Positions 44,219-53,059 of a stretch of DNA of 64,000 bases are shown here, in pieces (within the stretch, counting starts at the first letter, position 1; each line of letters opens with the position of its first letter). The notes below the pieces were generated by a model. The model was not told the origin of the DNA. It saw only the letters and a list, made by a program, of their open reading frames with translations, and did not search any database. This DNA is from Bacteroidales bacterium (GTDB taxonomy: Bacteria; Bacteroidota; Bacteroidia; Bacteroidales; Muribaculaceae), in the NCBI GenBank assembly GCA_019416425.1, contig DXXK01000088.1:8354-72353 (forward strand), given 5' to 3'. Made by a program: the position numbers and the translations under genes.

Positions 44219-45538
44219 TTAATTATCGATTGCGAGACGGAATCCCAAAGTCGGTATGGCGGTATCGGGTATGGCCGGCTCACGGTGGGTCACCGTCAGC
44301 TCGTACTGTTCGGAATCATAGTTGCCGCCGCGCACCGTCATGGCGTTGTCGTCGCCGTAGGCAACCCTCTCGTCGTACGGCCTGAACTTTGTGTCGCACC
44401 ATTCGCTTAGGTTGCCGCTCATGTTGAACAGGTCGTTGACCGTAGGAACGGCCTGTAGCTCGGAATGCGCCCGGCCGTTCGAATTGGCCGCATACCATGC
44501 CACGTCGTCGGCATTGTCGCTTCCTGCAAACAAGAATCCTTCCGGCTGGCTGCTGCCCTTGGCGGCATATTCCCATTCCGGTTCCGTAGGAAGCCGGAAC
44601 TGGATCAGCGTCAGGTCGCTGAGTCTCTTAGCAAACTGCTTTGCCTGTTCGAAGGTCACGGAGTCGACCGGCAGTGCCGGGTCGCCGCTGCGGCTGTCGT
44701 CCATGATGGCGTTCCATTGGCCGATGGTTACCTCGAACTTGCCGATATGGAATGGCTCGACCTTGACCTTGCGTGCCGGAGTCTCGAATTCAGGCTCCAC
44801 CGTCTCGTCATATTTCCCGTCGGGGCCGGGGAGGGCACCCTGCATGAACTCGCCGCCGTCGATGGCCACCATGCTCTTCAGGATCTCCTGGATAGCCAGG
44901 ACCTGCGGCTTGGTGACGCTGTCCGACCATGCGATTGGTTCTCCGCGGAATTCGGTCTGGTTTTTCAGCGACTGCAGTTCTTCCTGCGCCACCTGAGCGT
45001 CATGCCGGACTTTCCAGTTCCATGCGGTCAGTCCCATGATGACGATTACGGCCAAGGCCGCGATCAGATACCATATACCGTTGCCGCGTGGACGGACATA
45101 TGGCCGTATACGGTTACGGATCATCATGTCGACGGTGGCGTTCAGCGCCTGGCCGAAGTTTATTTCCGAATGCTGGGTACCTCCGATGGCCTCCTTCAGG
45201 GGGGCGGGTACATTCTCAGGTATGCCGTCGAACGAGTTGTCGGGATTGACCGGAATTATATGTTTCTTGGCCTGCACGGCTATCTCGATCTCCCGTCTTA
45301 CCCAGTTTCCTTCCTCGCCGCATTTGTCCATGACTCCTTTGGACAGCAGGATCATGTAGATCGGCGCCTCCTTGATGGCGGCCTCGATCTTGGGACTGAA
45401 CGGCCCGTCGACCAGCTCGTCATAGTCCAGAAAGACCTTGTAGCCTTTCTTCTCGAGTATCAGCTGCAGCGTGCGGGCGTATTGGCGCCCTCCTTCGCGG
45501 CGGTAGCTTATGAATATGTCGTATTTACCTTTTCTCAT
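44219..45538 (-). CDS. TIR - transmembrane - formylglycine-generating-enzyme-like protein
   Basis: 439 residues from ATG at 45538. Residues 5-130 are a TIR domain: YDIFISYRREGG, FLDYDELVDGPF and SKGVMDKCGEEGNWVRREIE, in which Glu83 aligns with the catalytic Glu of NADase TIRs (the SARM1 segment LDKC...DWVHKEI is similar). A single membrane helix lies at about 154-173. Residues about 220-439 are an FGE/SUMF1-type domain: GGEFMQG, FHIGKFEVTIGQWNAIM, RLPTEPEWEYAAKG, NMSGNLSEWC and VRGGNY. The topology would put TIR in the cytoplasm and FGE in the periplasm. No sulfatase is nearby, so the FGE fold is likely a binding domain, as in other conflict proteins. Overlaps the PrsW gene stop by only a few bases. 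Confidence 0.9.
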   Translation of the reverse strand: MRKGKYDIFISYRREGGRQYARTLQLILEKKGYKVFLDYDELVDGPFSPKIEAAIKEAPIYMILLSKGVMDKCGEEGNWVRREIEIAVQAKKHIIPVNPDNSFDGIPENVPAPLKEAIGGTQHSEINFGQALNATVDMMIRNRIRPYVRPRGNGIWYLIAALAVIVIMGLTAWNWKVRHDAQVAQEELQSLKNQTEFRGEPIAWSDSVTKPQVLAIQEILKSMVAIDGGEFMQGALPGPDGKYDETVEPEFETPARKVKVEPFHIGKFEVTIGQWNAIMDDSRSGDPALPVDSVTFEQAKQFAKRLSDLTLIQFRLPTEPEWEYAAKGSSQPEGFLFAGSDNADDVAWYAANSNGRAHSELQAVPTVNDLFNMSGNLSEWCDTKFRPYDERVAYGDDNAMTVRGGNYDSEQYELTVTHREPAIPDTAIPTLGFRLAIDN

Positions 45539-45549
45539 AGTGCGTAGGT

Positions 45550-46254
45550 TCAATTCGACTGGCTGTACTCGTCAAGCGTCTGCATCGAGCTGGCCAATGA
45601 TTTGACGTATTTGCGTATATAGTTGAAACCCAACAGGAACGCCATGAGCAGGAATCCGCTGAAGGTCTCGTCTATTCCCATCGAGAAGCAGAGGGTGTCG
45701 TACAGTCCGTGCACCAGGATGGGCAGCAGCAACGCCGCTGTCATGTAGAACTTGCGGTTACGGCGGTCGAACCATCCCAAGGCGAAGAACGAGCCCATGA
45801 TGACGGCAAAGAAGTAGTGTGCCGGAACCGACAGCAGGGCGCGCGAGATACCGACCCACATCCAGCCCTCGTCGGCGCCGAACAGGTAGAGGATGTTTTC
45901 CAGCCCGGCGAATCCCATGCCGATGCAGACAGCGTACACCACGCCGTCGAAAACCTCGTCAAAGTGTCTGCAGCGCCTTACCAGCAGATATAAGGCTAAG
46001 AATTTCAATCCTTCCTCCGGTATGGCGGCATTGATGAAGGAGGTAAGGAACGCACCGATAAACGTATCATCCGGAATTTCCGGGAGCACAAGAATCCCGA
46101 GAATTATCACTCCCACGGCCACAAGCACGCCTGCACCGACGGCACCCAACAGCCAACCCAACGGTTCCGGCCGCTTATCCTTCCTGACCATCATGATGCC
46201 CGGCACCACCGCCGGCGCCACCGCCGCCAATATCTTCAACCACAGTTCAATCAT
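45550..46254 (-). CDS. PrsW family intramembrane metalloprotease
   Basis: 234 residues with about seven hydrophobic helices. PrsW active-site features: Glu80-Glu81 in IPEEGLKFLALYL, Glu119-Asn120 in FAGLENILYL, His146 in SVPAHYFFAVIMGSFFALGW and His182/Asp186 in VHGLYDTL. The family cleaves membrane-anchored signalling proteins such as anti-sigma factors. No such target is adjacent; the single-pass TIR-FGE protein next to it is a possible substrate (inference). It is cotranscribed with the TIR-FGE and macro-TIR genes, spacing 12 and 43 bases. Confidence 0.9.
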   Translation of the reverse strand: MIELWLKILAAVAPAVVPGIMMVRKDKRPEPLGWLLGAVGAGVLVAVGVIILGILVLPEIPDDTFIGAFLTSFINAAIPEEGLKFLALYLLVRRCRHFDEVFDGVVYAVCIGMGFAGLENILYLFGADEGWMWVGISRALLSVPAHYFFAVIMGSFFALGWFDRRNRKFYMTAALLLPILVHGLYDTLCFSMGIDETFSGFLLMAFLLGFNYIRKYVKSLASSMQTLDEYSQSN

Positions 46255-46297
46255 AACATTGCATATTGTTGAAAATCAATTCTGTATTCATGTTGAC

Positions 46298-47410
46298 TCA
46301 TAAGGAATTGGACATTGCTAATTGCCCCAGTATGGCATTCTTGAGCTTGCGTATGCTTTTATCATCAAATGTGAATAGGTCAAGAAAGTCAATTCCTGCC
46401 AAGTCGTACGCAATTTTGGGATGCATAGCCGAAGAGTCAAGACGCACGGGTATTATGATCTTGTTGTATTGGTCGGCGATTGAAATTTCCTTAGCGACAT
46501 TTATTGACCTGTTGGAGTTTTCGGATGACAGAAACAGCACAATATCCGTCGATGAAATGGCCTTAACTATTAACTCCTTGAAGTTAGAGCCGCTGAAAAT
46601 ACCGTCACGATCTATCCAATACGGGATGTTCATGGAGTCCAGCAGCCTGCATAGGGCATCGGCTTGTTCAGTATCCTTGCGTGAATAGCTGAAGAATACC
46701 TTATGCGGTTTCTTCTCGATCTTCTCCAGCTCATCATCAAGGCTGTTTTCGGAGGTTATAGAGATTGCATGTTCTTTATCATAGTCCACCTGCTCCAGTT
46801 TCTTGCCGAATTCGTGTGAATAGGCCGCCAGCCATTCAAAGAATGGCAGATAGTCGAATTTGCTATATACATCGTATGAGTCATGAATATAGATCTCGAC
46901 GCTGATTGACTTGTTGGTCATGCATAGGAACTGACAGATGGTTTTTGCCGTAAACTTAGCTACTGCATCCATTGGCATATTCGCCAGGCCTAATCCAAGA
47001 CAAGGGAATGCGATGGAGGTCAGTTCCATTGCGGACAATAACCTGAGGCTTTTGGATATCGAATGTCCGATTATATACTCATATACTTTCGGGTTATCTT
47101 CATTTGATAAATGTGGTAGAACCTTCGAGTATCTTGCAACCGTTACGGCCTGAAACAGGTATTTGTTTGAGAGGTTGCCAGCGCTTGTCACAATGACATC
47201 CCCTAATTTGGCTGTAGGATGCTTCCTGGCATCTATGAGAACACTGTCACTCGCCTTATGACGCACATATTGAGGAAGTCCTCCCTGCATCGGGATCCCT
47301 ATACTTCCGGAAATGACAAGCGCATCAGCCTTGCTTTCAAGAATATCCCCGAATATCAGAGATACTGTGGAATTGTTTATCCGATATGTCTTCCTGTCCG
47401 AATCTGCCAT
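46298..47410 (-). CDS. Macro domain - TIR domain fusion protein
   Basis: 370 residues from ATG at 47410. Residues about 10-180 form a macro-type ADP-ribose-binding domain: LIFGDILESKADALVISGS, a Gly-rich GIPMQGGLPQYV loop, LGDVIVTSAGNL and AFPCLGLGLANMPMDA. Residues about 236-365 form a TIR domain: VFFSYSRKDTEQADALCRLL, YWIDRDGIFSGSNF and IVLFLSSENSNRSINVAKEI, with Glu308 at the catalytic-Glu position. No signal peptide, so cytoplasmic. A TIR can make ADP-ribose or a cyclic form from NAD, and the macro domain could bind that product; the coupling is inference. It is 69 bases after the pseudokinase-TIR stop. Confidence 0.9.
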   Translation of the reverse strand: MADSDRKTYRINNSTVSLIFGDILESKADALVISGSIGIPMQGGLPQYVRHKASDSVLIDARKHPTAKLGDVIVTSAGNLSNKYLFQAVTVARYSKVLPHLSNEDNPKVYEYIIGHSISKSLRLLSAMELTSIAFPCLGLGLANMPMDAVAKFTAKTICQFLCMTNKSISVEIYIHDSYDVYSKFDYLPFFEWLAAYSHEFGKKLEQVDYDKEHAISITSENSLDDELEKIEKKPHKVFFSYSRKDTEQADALCRLLDSMNIPYWIDRDGIFSGSNFKELIVKAISSTDIVLFLSSENSNRSINVAKEISIADQYNKIIIPVRLDSSAMHPKIAYDLAGIDFLDLFTFDDKSIRKLKNAILGQLAMSNSL

Positions 47411-47478
47411 AGCTTTAATTTGTAATTGTTGGCGTGAACGATGATTAACCCACACTTCAGTCATCGTTGTATATACGC

Positions 47479-49263
47479 TTACAGCTCTCCGAAATTATAC
47501 TTATCCGACATGTCAATTGGCAGGGGTGCTTCGGGGCGAATGGATAGGGGGTAGATTGACATATTACTCTTTCCTTCCTTGATTAGGAATAGGGCATGTT
47601 CTCTTTCAATCTGTACCCATTCAGACGCTGCTGCATTTCTGGACCAGCATAGAACAAAGAGGTCAGCTTTGTTTATGTAATCAAAAATCTTCTCTTTGAA
47701 GACATCTCCTGCATGCAGTGAATGTCGGTCAAAGAAATAATCCGTACCTAACATCCTACAGCCTTCGGCTATTCCTCTGACCTGGTTTTCATCTTGATGC
47801 GCATAAGAGATGAAAATCTTTGAGAATCGTCTTGATTCTACTTTTGTATATAGTTCCTTGGGTTCAGAGTCCACAACATCCACAGTGAACAACATCTCTC
47901 CAGCGGGAACATCGTTGATAAATACCCTGACTGTACCTTCTATTGAATCTTGATTCTCATTGATTAATTTTGCCATGAAGGAACAATCGGTATAATGATT
48001 ATGCCAGATAATTGACTTAAGGGTATCGACGCATCGTACACCTTCCGACAGGTTAAGTTGTATGGTGAGTTTGTCTCCTTCCTTTACGGGAAGGTCAAGA
48101 GGTTTGTACTCTTTCTTGACGGCTCGGGGATCGATGTCCTTTATCTTGGCGTCAACCAGATTTAGTTCTTCATGGCGGTACATGTATACCCTGATGATAA
48201 ATGACTTGCGCGGACGCACCTCAGCTGGTGCATATACGCAGGCATTGATGTCAGTTCTAATGGTTGTATCTGTTTTTGAATCATTGCCGCGCATAGGTTT
48301 AGATTTTCTAAACCTGTTGACAATTGATTTGAATACTGAACCGAACTTGTATATAGGGGCTGATGAGCATAAGGATGGGACTAATGAACTTTCGTAATCT
48401 GGATGGTTGCTGCTATTGTTCTCTGGCGTAAAGGTATAGTCGGGAAACTGCATTGCGTTTCTATAAGAATGGCTCATGGCGCATGGAGGGGGTGGGGTAG
48501 GACAGCTGTGCTCTGTTGGATACGGCATTAAGGCTGGGGCTCCACTTGTGGTCGGGATTGCGCAACATGGATTGGATGGAATACCCCCATTGTCTTCTTT
48601 GGTTATAAAGGTGCCCCCATAAGGATTCCATATTGTTTTCTTGACTTGTTTCAATTCATTGTTGAGTGAAGTCTTGAAGTTATCAAAAGTCTTAATTCTT
48701 TTTGATTTATCCGAATTCAGAATGTTGCATATAAACTTAGATAATATCTTATATTTTTCCGAATTTGCGGGTTGAGGAATGATGAGGCCACCAAATCTTT
48801 TATTTAAAGTCTCTCGCCCCGATTGGGAATCCGTCATAAATGGAGACTGCATGCCGTTCATGATATAATATGCAAGCATCGCCAATGAGTATATGGCTGA
48901 CGATTCTGTAAAGATTCCGTTGCGGTATGTCTCAGGTGCCATAAGCCACTGATTGCCTATTACTATACCCTCAGCTCCAATAAGTTGTTTAGGTATCGTA
49001 TGATCGGGAGTTGAAGGGTATGATATACCTGAATTGATCCAGGTGTAAATGCCGTCTTCGGAGACACAGACATTCTTCGGACTAATATCGAAATATGTTA
49101 TTCCTTTGTTTCTGTATTCAATAAGGCCATTGACTAATTGAATCAGAATATTTATTAAATCTTTTTCATCGATATGTTCTTGATAGAATGGAGAGCATAT
49201 CAACTCCTGCCAGGACATCATTTGCTCTGGTGTCAATCCTTCAGATGTATTCTCGTTATTCAT
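47479..49263 (-). CDS. Pseudokinase (N-lobe missing) - beta domain - TIR protein
   Basis: 594 residues from ATG at 49263 (ATG at 49272 also possible; either overlaps the upstream stop in ATGAATAA). Residues 30-210 resemble a protein kinase C-lobe: LVNGLIEYRNKGITYFDISPKN has the catalytic-loop Asp59 and Asn64, WLMAPETYRN is the APE motif and SSAIYSLAMLAYYIM is helix F. The Gly-rich loop, the Lys and the helix-C Glu are absent and DFG is replaced by Asn-Ser-Gly, so it is probably inactive. A Pro-rich region and a beta domain (about 400-475) follow, then a TIR domain at 482-594 (KIFISYAHQDENQ, YFFDRHSLHAGDVF, SEWVQIEREHA with Glu at 553/555). The N-lobe is not encoded upstream; the true upstream frame is the RyR gene. 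Confidence 0.85.
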   Translation of the reverse strand: MNNENTSEGLTPEQMMSWQELICSPFYQEHIDEKDLINILIQLVNGLIEYRNKGITYFDISPKNVCVSEDGIYTWINSGISYPSTPDHTIPKQLIGAEGIVIGNQWLMAPETYRNGIFTESSAIYSLAMLAYYIMNGMQSPFMTDSQSGRETLNKRFGGLIIPQPANSEKYKILSKFICNILNSDKSKRIKTFDNFKTSLNNELKQVKKTIWNPYGGTFITKEDNGGIPSNPCCAIPTTSGAPALMPYPTEHSCPTPPPPCAMSHSYRNAMQFPDYTFTPENNSSNHPDYESSLVPSLCSSAPIYKFGSVFKSIVNRFRKSKPMRGNDSKTDTTIRTDINACVYAPAEVRPRKSFIIRVYMYRHEELNLVDAKIKDIDPRAVKKEYKPLDLPVKEGDKLTIQLNLSEGVRCVDTLKSIIWHNHYTDCSFMAKLINENQDSIEGTVRVFINDVPAGEMLFTVDVVDSEPKELYTKVESRRFSKIFISYAHQDENQVRGIAEGCRMLGTDYFFDRHSLHAGDVFKEKIFDYINKADLFVLCWSRNAAASEWVQIEREHALFLIKEGKSNMSIYPLSIRPEAPLPIDMSDKYNFGEL

Positions 49264-51805
49264 TTGTTTCATTTTGCTGGATTGGGTCTTCGGGGTTGAT
49301 GATGCCGAGAGCGACGTCAACCACGTTGTAGTCGTAGCTCCGGGTGGTGACTGACAGCTTGTCCCAGTCGGTGATGCAGGCATGGTGTAGCTTGATCTCA
49401 TGCCGATAGTCGGGCTTCCCATAACAGATGTAACCCAGGATCTCGTGTGACGCGTTCCAGCGCAGATGCTCGGTCTGTGCCAGTACGTTGAGGATCCGCT
49501 CTATCTGAGGATTTAGATCTGCGCCTGAAGGAAGCTCATATTCCACGGCCTTGAATTTACGGGTCAACGGAGTCCAGTCAAAATCGGGAATGCCGGCTTT
49601 CTCCAATGCTTTCTGGGCCAGAAGTTTCTTGGCCTCGGTGTGGAGGCTGTTGGCCATATCCTGGCCCTGCATGCGTCTCAGCGACTGCAGGCCGCAGAGG
49701 GAGGGATAAAATTCCCTCTTCGCTCCCTTCTCATGCGGAATCTGCATCCTCTCACGGAATTCCTTGTGCCATGCCATATCCCTCTCCTCTTCAGGCTCGG
49801 TATACTTCGGGTTGGACGATGCCTCGTATTGCTCCTTGTACAGGATGGCTTTTTGTTCCAGGGAATTGTCTATGATGTTGTCGTAGGTGAAGATGTCCTT
49901 GTCCAGGCCGAAAATATGGATCGGACCGAACACCTTCTCGCCAACCCTTACTTCGGACTGTTTGAAATCCTTGCCTTCCGTACCGACGACAGCCATCTGG
50001 GCAGCCCAGAGTCGGTTGTAATGCTCGGCAATCTGGCGGATGTGACCGTCCTCGTCGTCATGTGCCCTGACAAGGATGCAGAAGTTTTTCAGGTTTGCAC
50101 GGTAGCGCGTTGCCAACTTGAAGATCCTCACGCCCAACGAAAGGTTCAACTCGTCATTCTCGGTGGCGATTACAACATAGTTCAGCGTCTTGATCCAGTC
50201 TTCCAACTTCAGATAGAACTCAACACTGCGGCAGTCCATCTGGTGCAGGGCTATCAAAGCCTTGGGATTCTCTTTCCCTTCGATAAATGGAAGCGATGGA
50301 TTGATGGCAGGGGCATTTGCAACAAACGTGCCTGCCAGGTCGGCCATATTTTTATCCACTACATCCATATGGAACTCCGAACGTTCAACATGAACATCAT
50401 CACTGCCATGTTTCACGAATGCTCCGAATTCATACAGGAATTGCACGGAGTCCTGACCCACCTCGCTGAATCCAACTACCAGGGCATTGAACGGGGAGGT
50501 GACGGTCCCGTCAGCCTCGACATTCACGAAGTTGACCGGCAGCAGCTTCGGATTCTGTTTCAGCATCTCCACGTTGATATGCGAGGAATCCACCACCTTA
50601 ACCTTGATGCTGTCGGAGGCGTTCTGGTCCTCGATTACGCGATGGACACTGTTGTATCGTGCCAGACAGTAGAACAGTACCTCCCTTTTGCCATCGGCAG
50701 GGGAGGGTGTACCATTACCATCTCCCTGGTAGTCTGCATATTCATTTATTGTGATGTCATGCAGCAGGACTGACACATTGTGGAGATTATCCTTCTCGTC
50801 ATCTGATAGGAAGAACAGATGAAGCTTTCCACAGGAGCGTTTCCCGATTATTTTCTTTAGCTTACGGAGCTTGAGCTTGGCCCCGAGGATATCGGTTTCT
50901 CCACTCAGTACATTGACGTCGGCCATGTATGAGTAGCTGCTGGCAGTGAGACATCCGAGATTCTGTAACCTCTCGAGCTCGGAAGTAGGCATAGCCAGAA
51001 AGTCGAATATGCGAGCGAAACCGGTACGCTCGGACGGTGCCTCGTTGTCATCCTTGCCGGTGCGTACTATTATTATGCGGTAATCGGATGATTTGCCGAG
51101 TTCCTTCTTTATGCTTTCCACCAGATGGACCGTGGCCTCGTTAAATCCCCAGAACACATAAGTCTCGCGTTTCTTTTTCCGTTTAGTGGCCAACCACATG
51201 CGGAACGAGGCTACAATATTGAAACCGAAGTATTTGATCAGGAACAGGGTACTGATCACGGCTGCAAAGAAATGGGCCAACGCGAAATTCAGCGAATAGA
51301 ACCAACTTTTATGGAATATCTCATGGATTTCGCTCACGTCGCTGTCGAACAGGAATATCTTGAAGGCGTAGATGATGGCCATCGGGGCATTGGTCAGAAG
51401 TGAGATATACTGCCCCGTGCACATTCCGACGTCATAGACCACGAATCCATATAGCCACGCAAAGAAGAATCCATACTTCAGGATACGGTCCCGGCCATTG
51501 TTGGATATGTAGCGTTTGGTAAGACTGCGTAGTCCCACGAATGCCAGTACCACAAGTATTCCAAAAAGTATGCTGTATGCGGTCATGCTGCCGTATATGC
51601 TCCAGTCCGGTTTGTCAAATGACGAGAGTACATATGAAACACCCGGCATCCCTTGGTCTGGGTTATAATCTATATATTTGGCCAAGGTCTCCGGGGCATG
51701 CGCGGCATTGTTGACTACTGCTTGGCTTGCATGCGCGACAGTGTCCACTACCGCTTTGCCGCCGTCGGCAAGACTGGATATAATGCAAGTTATTCCCATG
51801 TTCAT
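49256..51805 (-). CDS. Membrane protein with two Rossmann (TrkA_N/RCK-like) domains and RyR-like C terminus
   Basis: 849 residues. Four hydrophobic segments are seen at about 73-93, 108-125, 130-150 and 167-192. From about residue 214 a Rossmann-like nucleotide-binding domain begins (ETYVFWGFNEATVHLVESI) and a second one near 440 (FNALVVGFSEVGQDSVQFLYEFG), as in paired TrkA_N/RCK modules. The region near residues 790-835 (LAQTEHLRWNASHEILGY, then YGKPDYRHEIKLHHACITDWDKL) matches the prokaryotic RyR-like domain pattern (E-H-x-R-W ... H-x-x-x-x-x-W-x-x-L). RyR modules have been linked by comparative genomics to nucleotide-based conflict systems. Likely a ligand-sensing inner-membrane protein; a promoter lies at 51854-51861. 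Confidence 0.82.
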   Translation of the reverse strand: MNMGITCIISSLADGGKAVVDTVAHASQAVVNNAAHAPETLAKYIDYNPDQGMPGVSYVLSSFDKPDWSIYGSMTAYSILFGILVVLAFVGLRSLTKRYISNNGRDRILKYGFFFAWLYGFVVYDVGMCTGQYISLLTNAPMAIIYAFKIFLFDSDVSEIHEIFHKSWFYSLNFALAHFFAAVISTLFLIKYFGFNIVASFRMWLATKRKKKRETYVFWGFNEATVHLVESIKKELGKSSDYRIIIVRTGKDDNEAPSERTGFARIFDFLAMPTSELERLQNLGCLTASSYSYMADVNVLSGETDILGAKLKLRKLKKIIGKRSCGKLHLFFLSDDEKDNLHNVSVLLHDITINEYADYQGDGNGTPSPADGKREVLFYCLARYNSVHRVIEDQNASDSIKVKVVDSSHINVEMLKQNPKLLPVNFVNVEADGTVTSPFNALVVGFSEVGQDSVQFLYEFGAFVKHGSDDVHVERSEFHMDVVDKNMADLAGTFVANAPAINPSLPFIEGKENPKALIALHQMDCRSVEFYLKLEDWIKTLNYVVIATENDELNLSLGVRIFKLATRYRANLKNFCILVRAHDDEDGHIRQIAEHYNRLWAAQMAVVGTEGKDFKQSEVRVGEKVFGPIHIFGLDKDIFTYDNIIDNSLEQKAILYKEQYEASSNPKYTEPEEERDMAWHKEFRERMQIPHEKGAKREFYPSLCGLQSLRRMQGQDMANSLHTEAKKLLAQKALEKAGIPDFDWTPLTRKFKAVEYELPSGADLNPQIERILNVLAQTEHLRWNASHEILGYICYGKPDYRHEIKLHHACITDWDKLSVTTRSYDYNVVDVALGIINPEDPIQQNETNE

Positions 51806-51853
51806 GCTGTTATTGTGTGGTTAAGTTGTTATTGTGTGGTTAAGGTTAAAGCA

Positions 51854-51886
51854 CAAAGTTAGTAATTTTTATCCATAATCCGGCAA
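51854..51886 (-). promoter_or_regulatory. Candidate promoter of the RyR/TIR/macro operon
   Basis: Minus strand: TTG (51886-51884), 22-base spacer, TAACTTTG (51861-51854), 49 bases before the ATG. It would drive the RyR, pseudokinase-TIR, macro-TIR, PrsW, TIR-FGE and small secreted genes, which are spaced closely enough for one transcript. Confidence 0.5.
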
Positions 51887-51889
51887 GAA

Positions 51890-52120
51890 TGTCCAGGAAA
51901 TTTTGACATTTAACATAAGGAGGGGTGCGAAGGATGGCTTCGAATCCGCCCGGATTCCTGCGTCCGGCCGGGCTGCGCAGGGACGGGCGAGCGCAGCTCG
52001 TCCTCAGCCGTCCTCGGTCCGGCCTCCGTCCGTGCAGATATCTGCACAATAATTTGCACAGCATTAAAATTATTCCTACTTTTACACCAACTTCCCTTGT
52101 CTCATCAAAATTCTCCCGCC
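51890..52120 (+). repeat. GC-rich palindromic region upstream of the transposase (REP-like)
   Basis: Between the divergent RyR and transposase genes lies a GC-rich block (51950-52035) of imperfect inverted repeats (CCGGCCGGGCTGCGCAGGG and similar), followed by a perfect 16-base palindrome GTGCAGATATCTGCAC at 52032-52047. REP-associated transposases usually lie beside such hairpins, which they recognise. No gene is present here. Confidence 0.5.
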
Positions 52121-53059
52121 ATGGCCTATCATAAGTCCAGATCAAAGACCCACGACTACCGGAGCCGTTGCATCTATCTCATCACCATTGTCAAGGCCGA
52201 TACAACTCCTGTATTGTCTCATACTTTCGGAGGACTCCACTCCGCCGTCTCCGTTCCCGGCGTGCGCACCACCGCCGCCGGCGATATCATCAAGGCGCAG
52301 CTACGCAACATTCCCCTCAACTTCCCGGAAGCCCGATTGCTGCAGTATGTCGTGATGCCCGATCATCTGCATTTTGTCATTGATATCCAGAGGCCAACCA
52401 CCTATCACCTTGGTGAACTGATCTCCGCATTCACTGGCGACTGCACACGCGCCGCCGGTTTTGCGGAATCTTTCTTCGAGCCGGGGTATCATGACCGCAT
52501 CCTGCGCCATAAGGGTCAGCTCCGCAACATGATTGATTATGTGCGCGACAATCCGCGCCGCCTCATCATCAAGCGTGAGCACCCAGATTATTTCAACAAG
52601 CCGCAGCAGCTCAGAATCGGAGAGAATTCATACACAGTATATGGCAATTTCCTGCTGCTGCGCAACCCTACCATCTCGGCTGTGCGGATCAGCCGTAGTT
52701 TCTCCGAGCAGGAACTCAAGGCGCATCATGCTGATTGGGAGGAAACCATTCGCGATAATGGCGTTCTGGTCTCGCCATTCATCAGTGCGGCCGAGAAGCA
52801 GGTGCGCGACAAGGCCATCGCCGACGGCGGTAACATAATCCTGATAACGCGTGAGGAGATGGAAGAAAAATTCAAGCCTTCAGGCCGGATGTTCGAGCTG
52901 TGTTCGGAGGGGCGTCTGCTCATTATCTCGACAGGTAGAGCCGGAATCAGCTCGGCCATCAGTCGCTCAGAGGCTTTGGCCATGAATGCCCTGGCCGAAA
53001 CCATCGCCTCCGACTCCCGTCCTGCATTTACCCTCACGCCCGGCGGTGAGAATCAATAG
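52121..53059 (+). mobile_element. REP-associated tyrosine transposase (IS200/Y1-type) gene
   Basis: 312 residues from ATG at 52121. HUH-type signature: QYVVMPDHLHFVIDI (the His-hydrophobic-His) and the later catalytic-tyrosine region GYHDRILRHKGQLRNMIDYV, with Y1_Tnp context CIYLITIVKAD at the N terminus. The C-terminal 140 residues (SFSEQELKAHHADWEE onward) are an extra helical domain seen in larger Bacteroidales members. The last bases overlap the stop of the convergent 203-residue gene by 7. It is a single-copy type (RAYT) with no obvious flanking terminal repeats or accessory genes. Confidence 0.85.

Noticed and set aside
44219..44880. Sulfatase-maturing formylglycine enzyme
   Set aside because: No sulfatase in the window and the domain is attached to a TIR; only the fold is shared.
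49272..49422. Upstream extension of the pseudokinase-TIR protein as an N-lobe
   Set aside because: The residues are the out-of-frame shadow of the RyR gene and contain no kinase motif.
52121..53059. Complete IS200/IS605 element
   Set aside because: No partner TnpB gene and no clear left and right end hairpins at both sides; a RAYT is more consistent.
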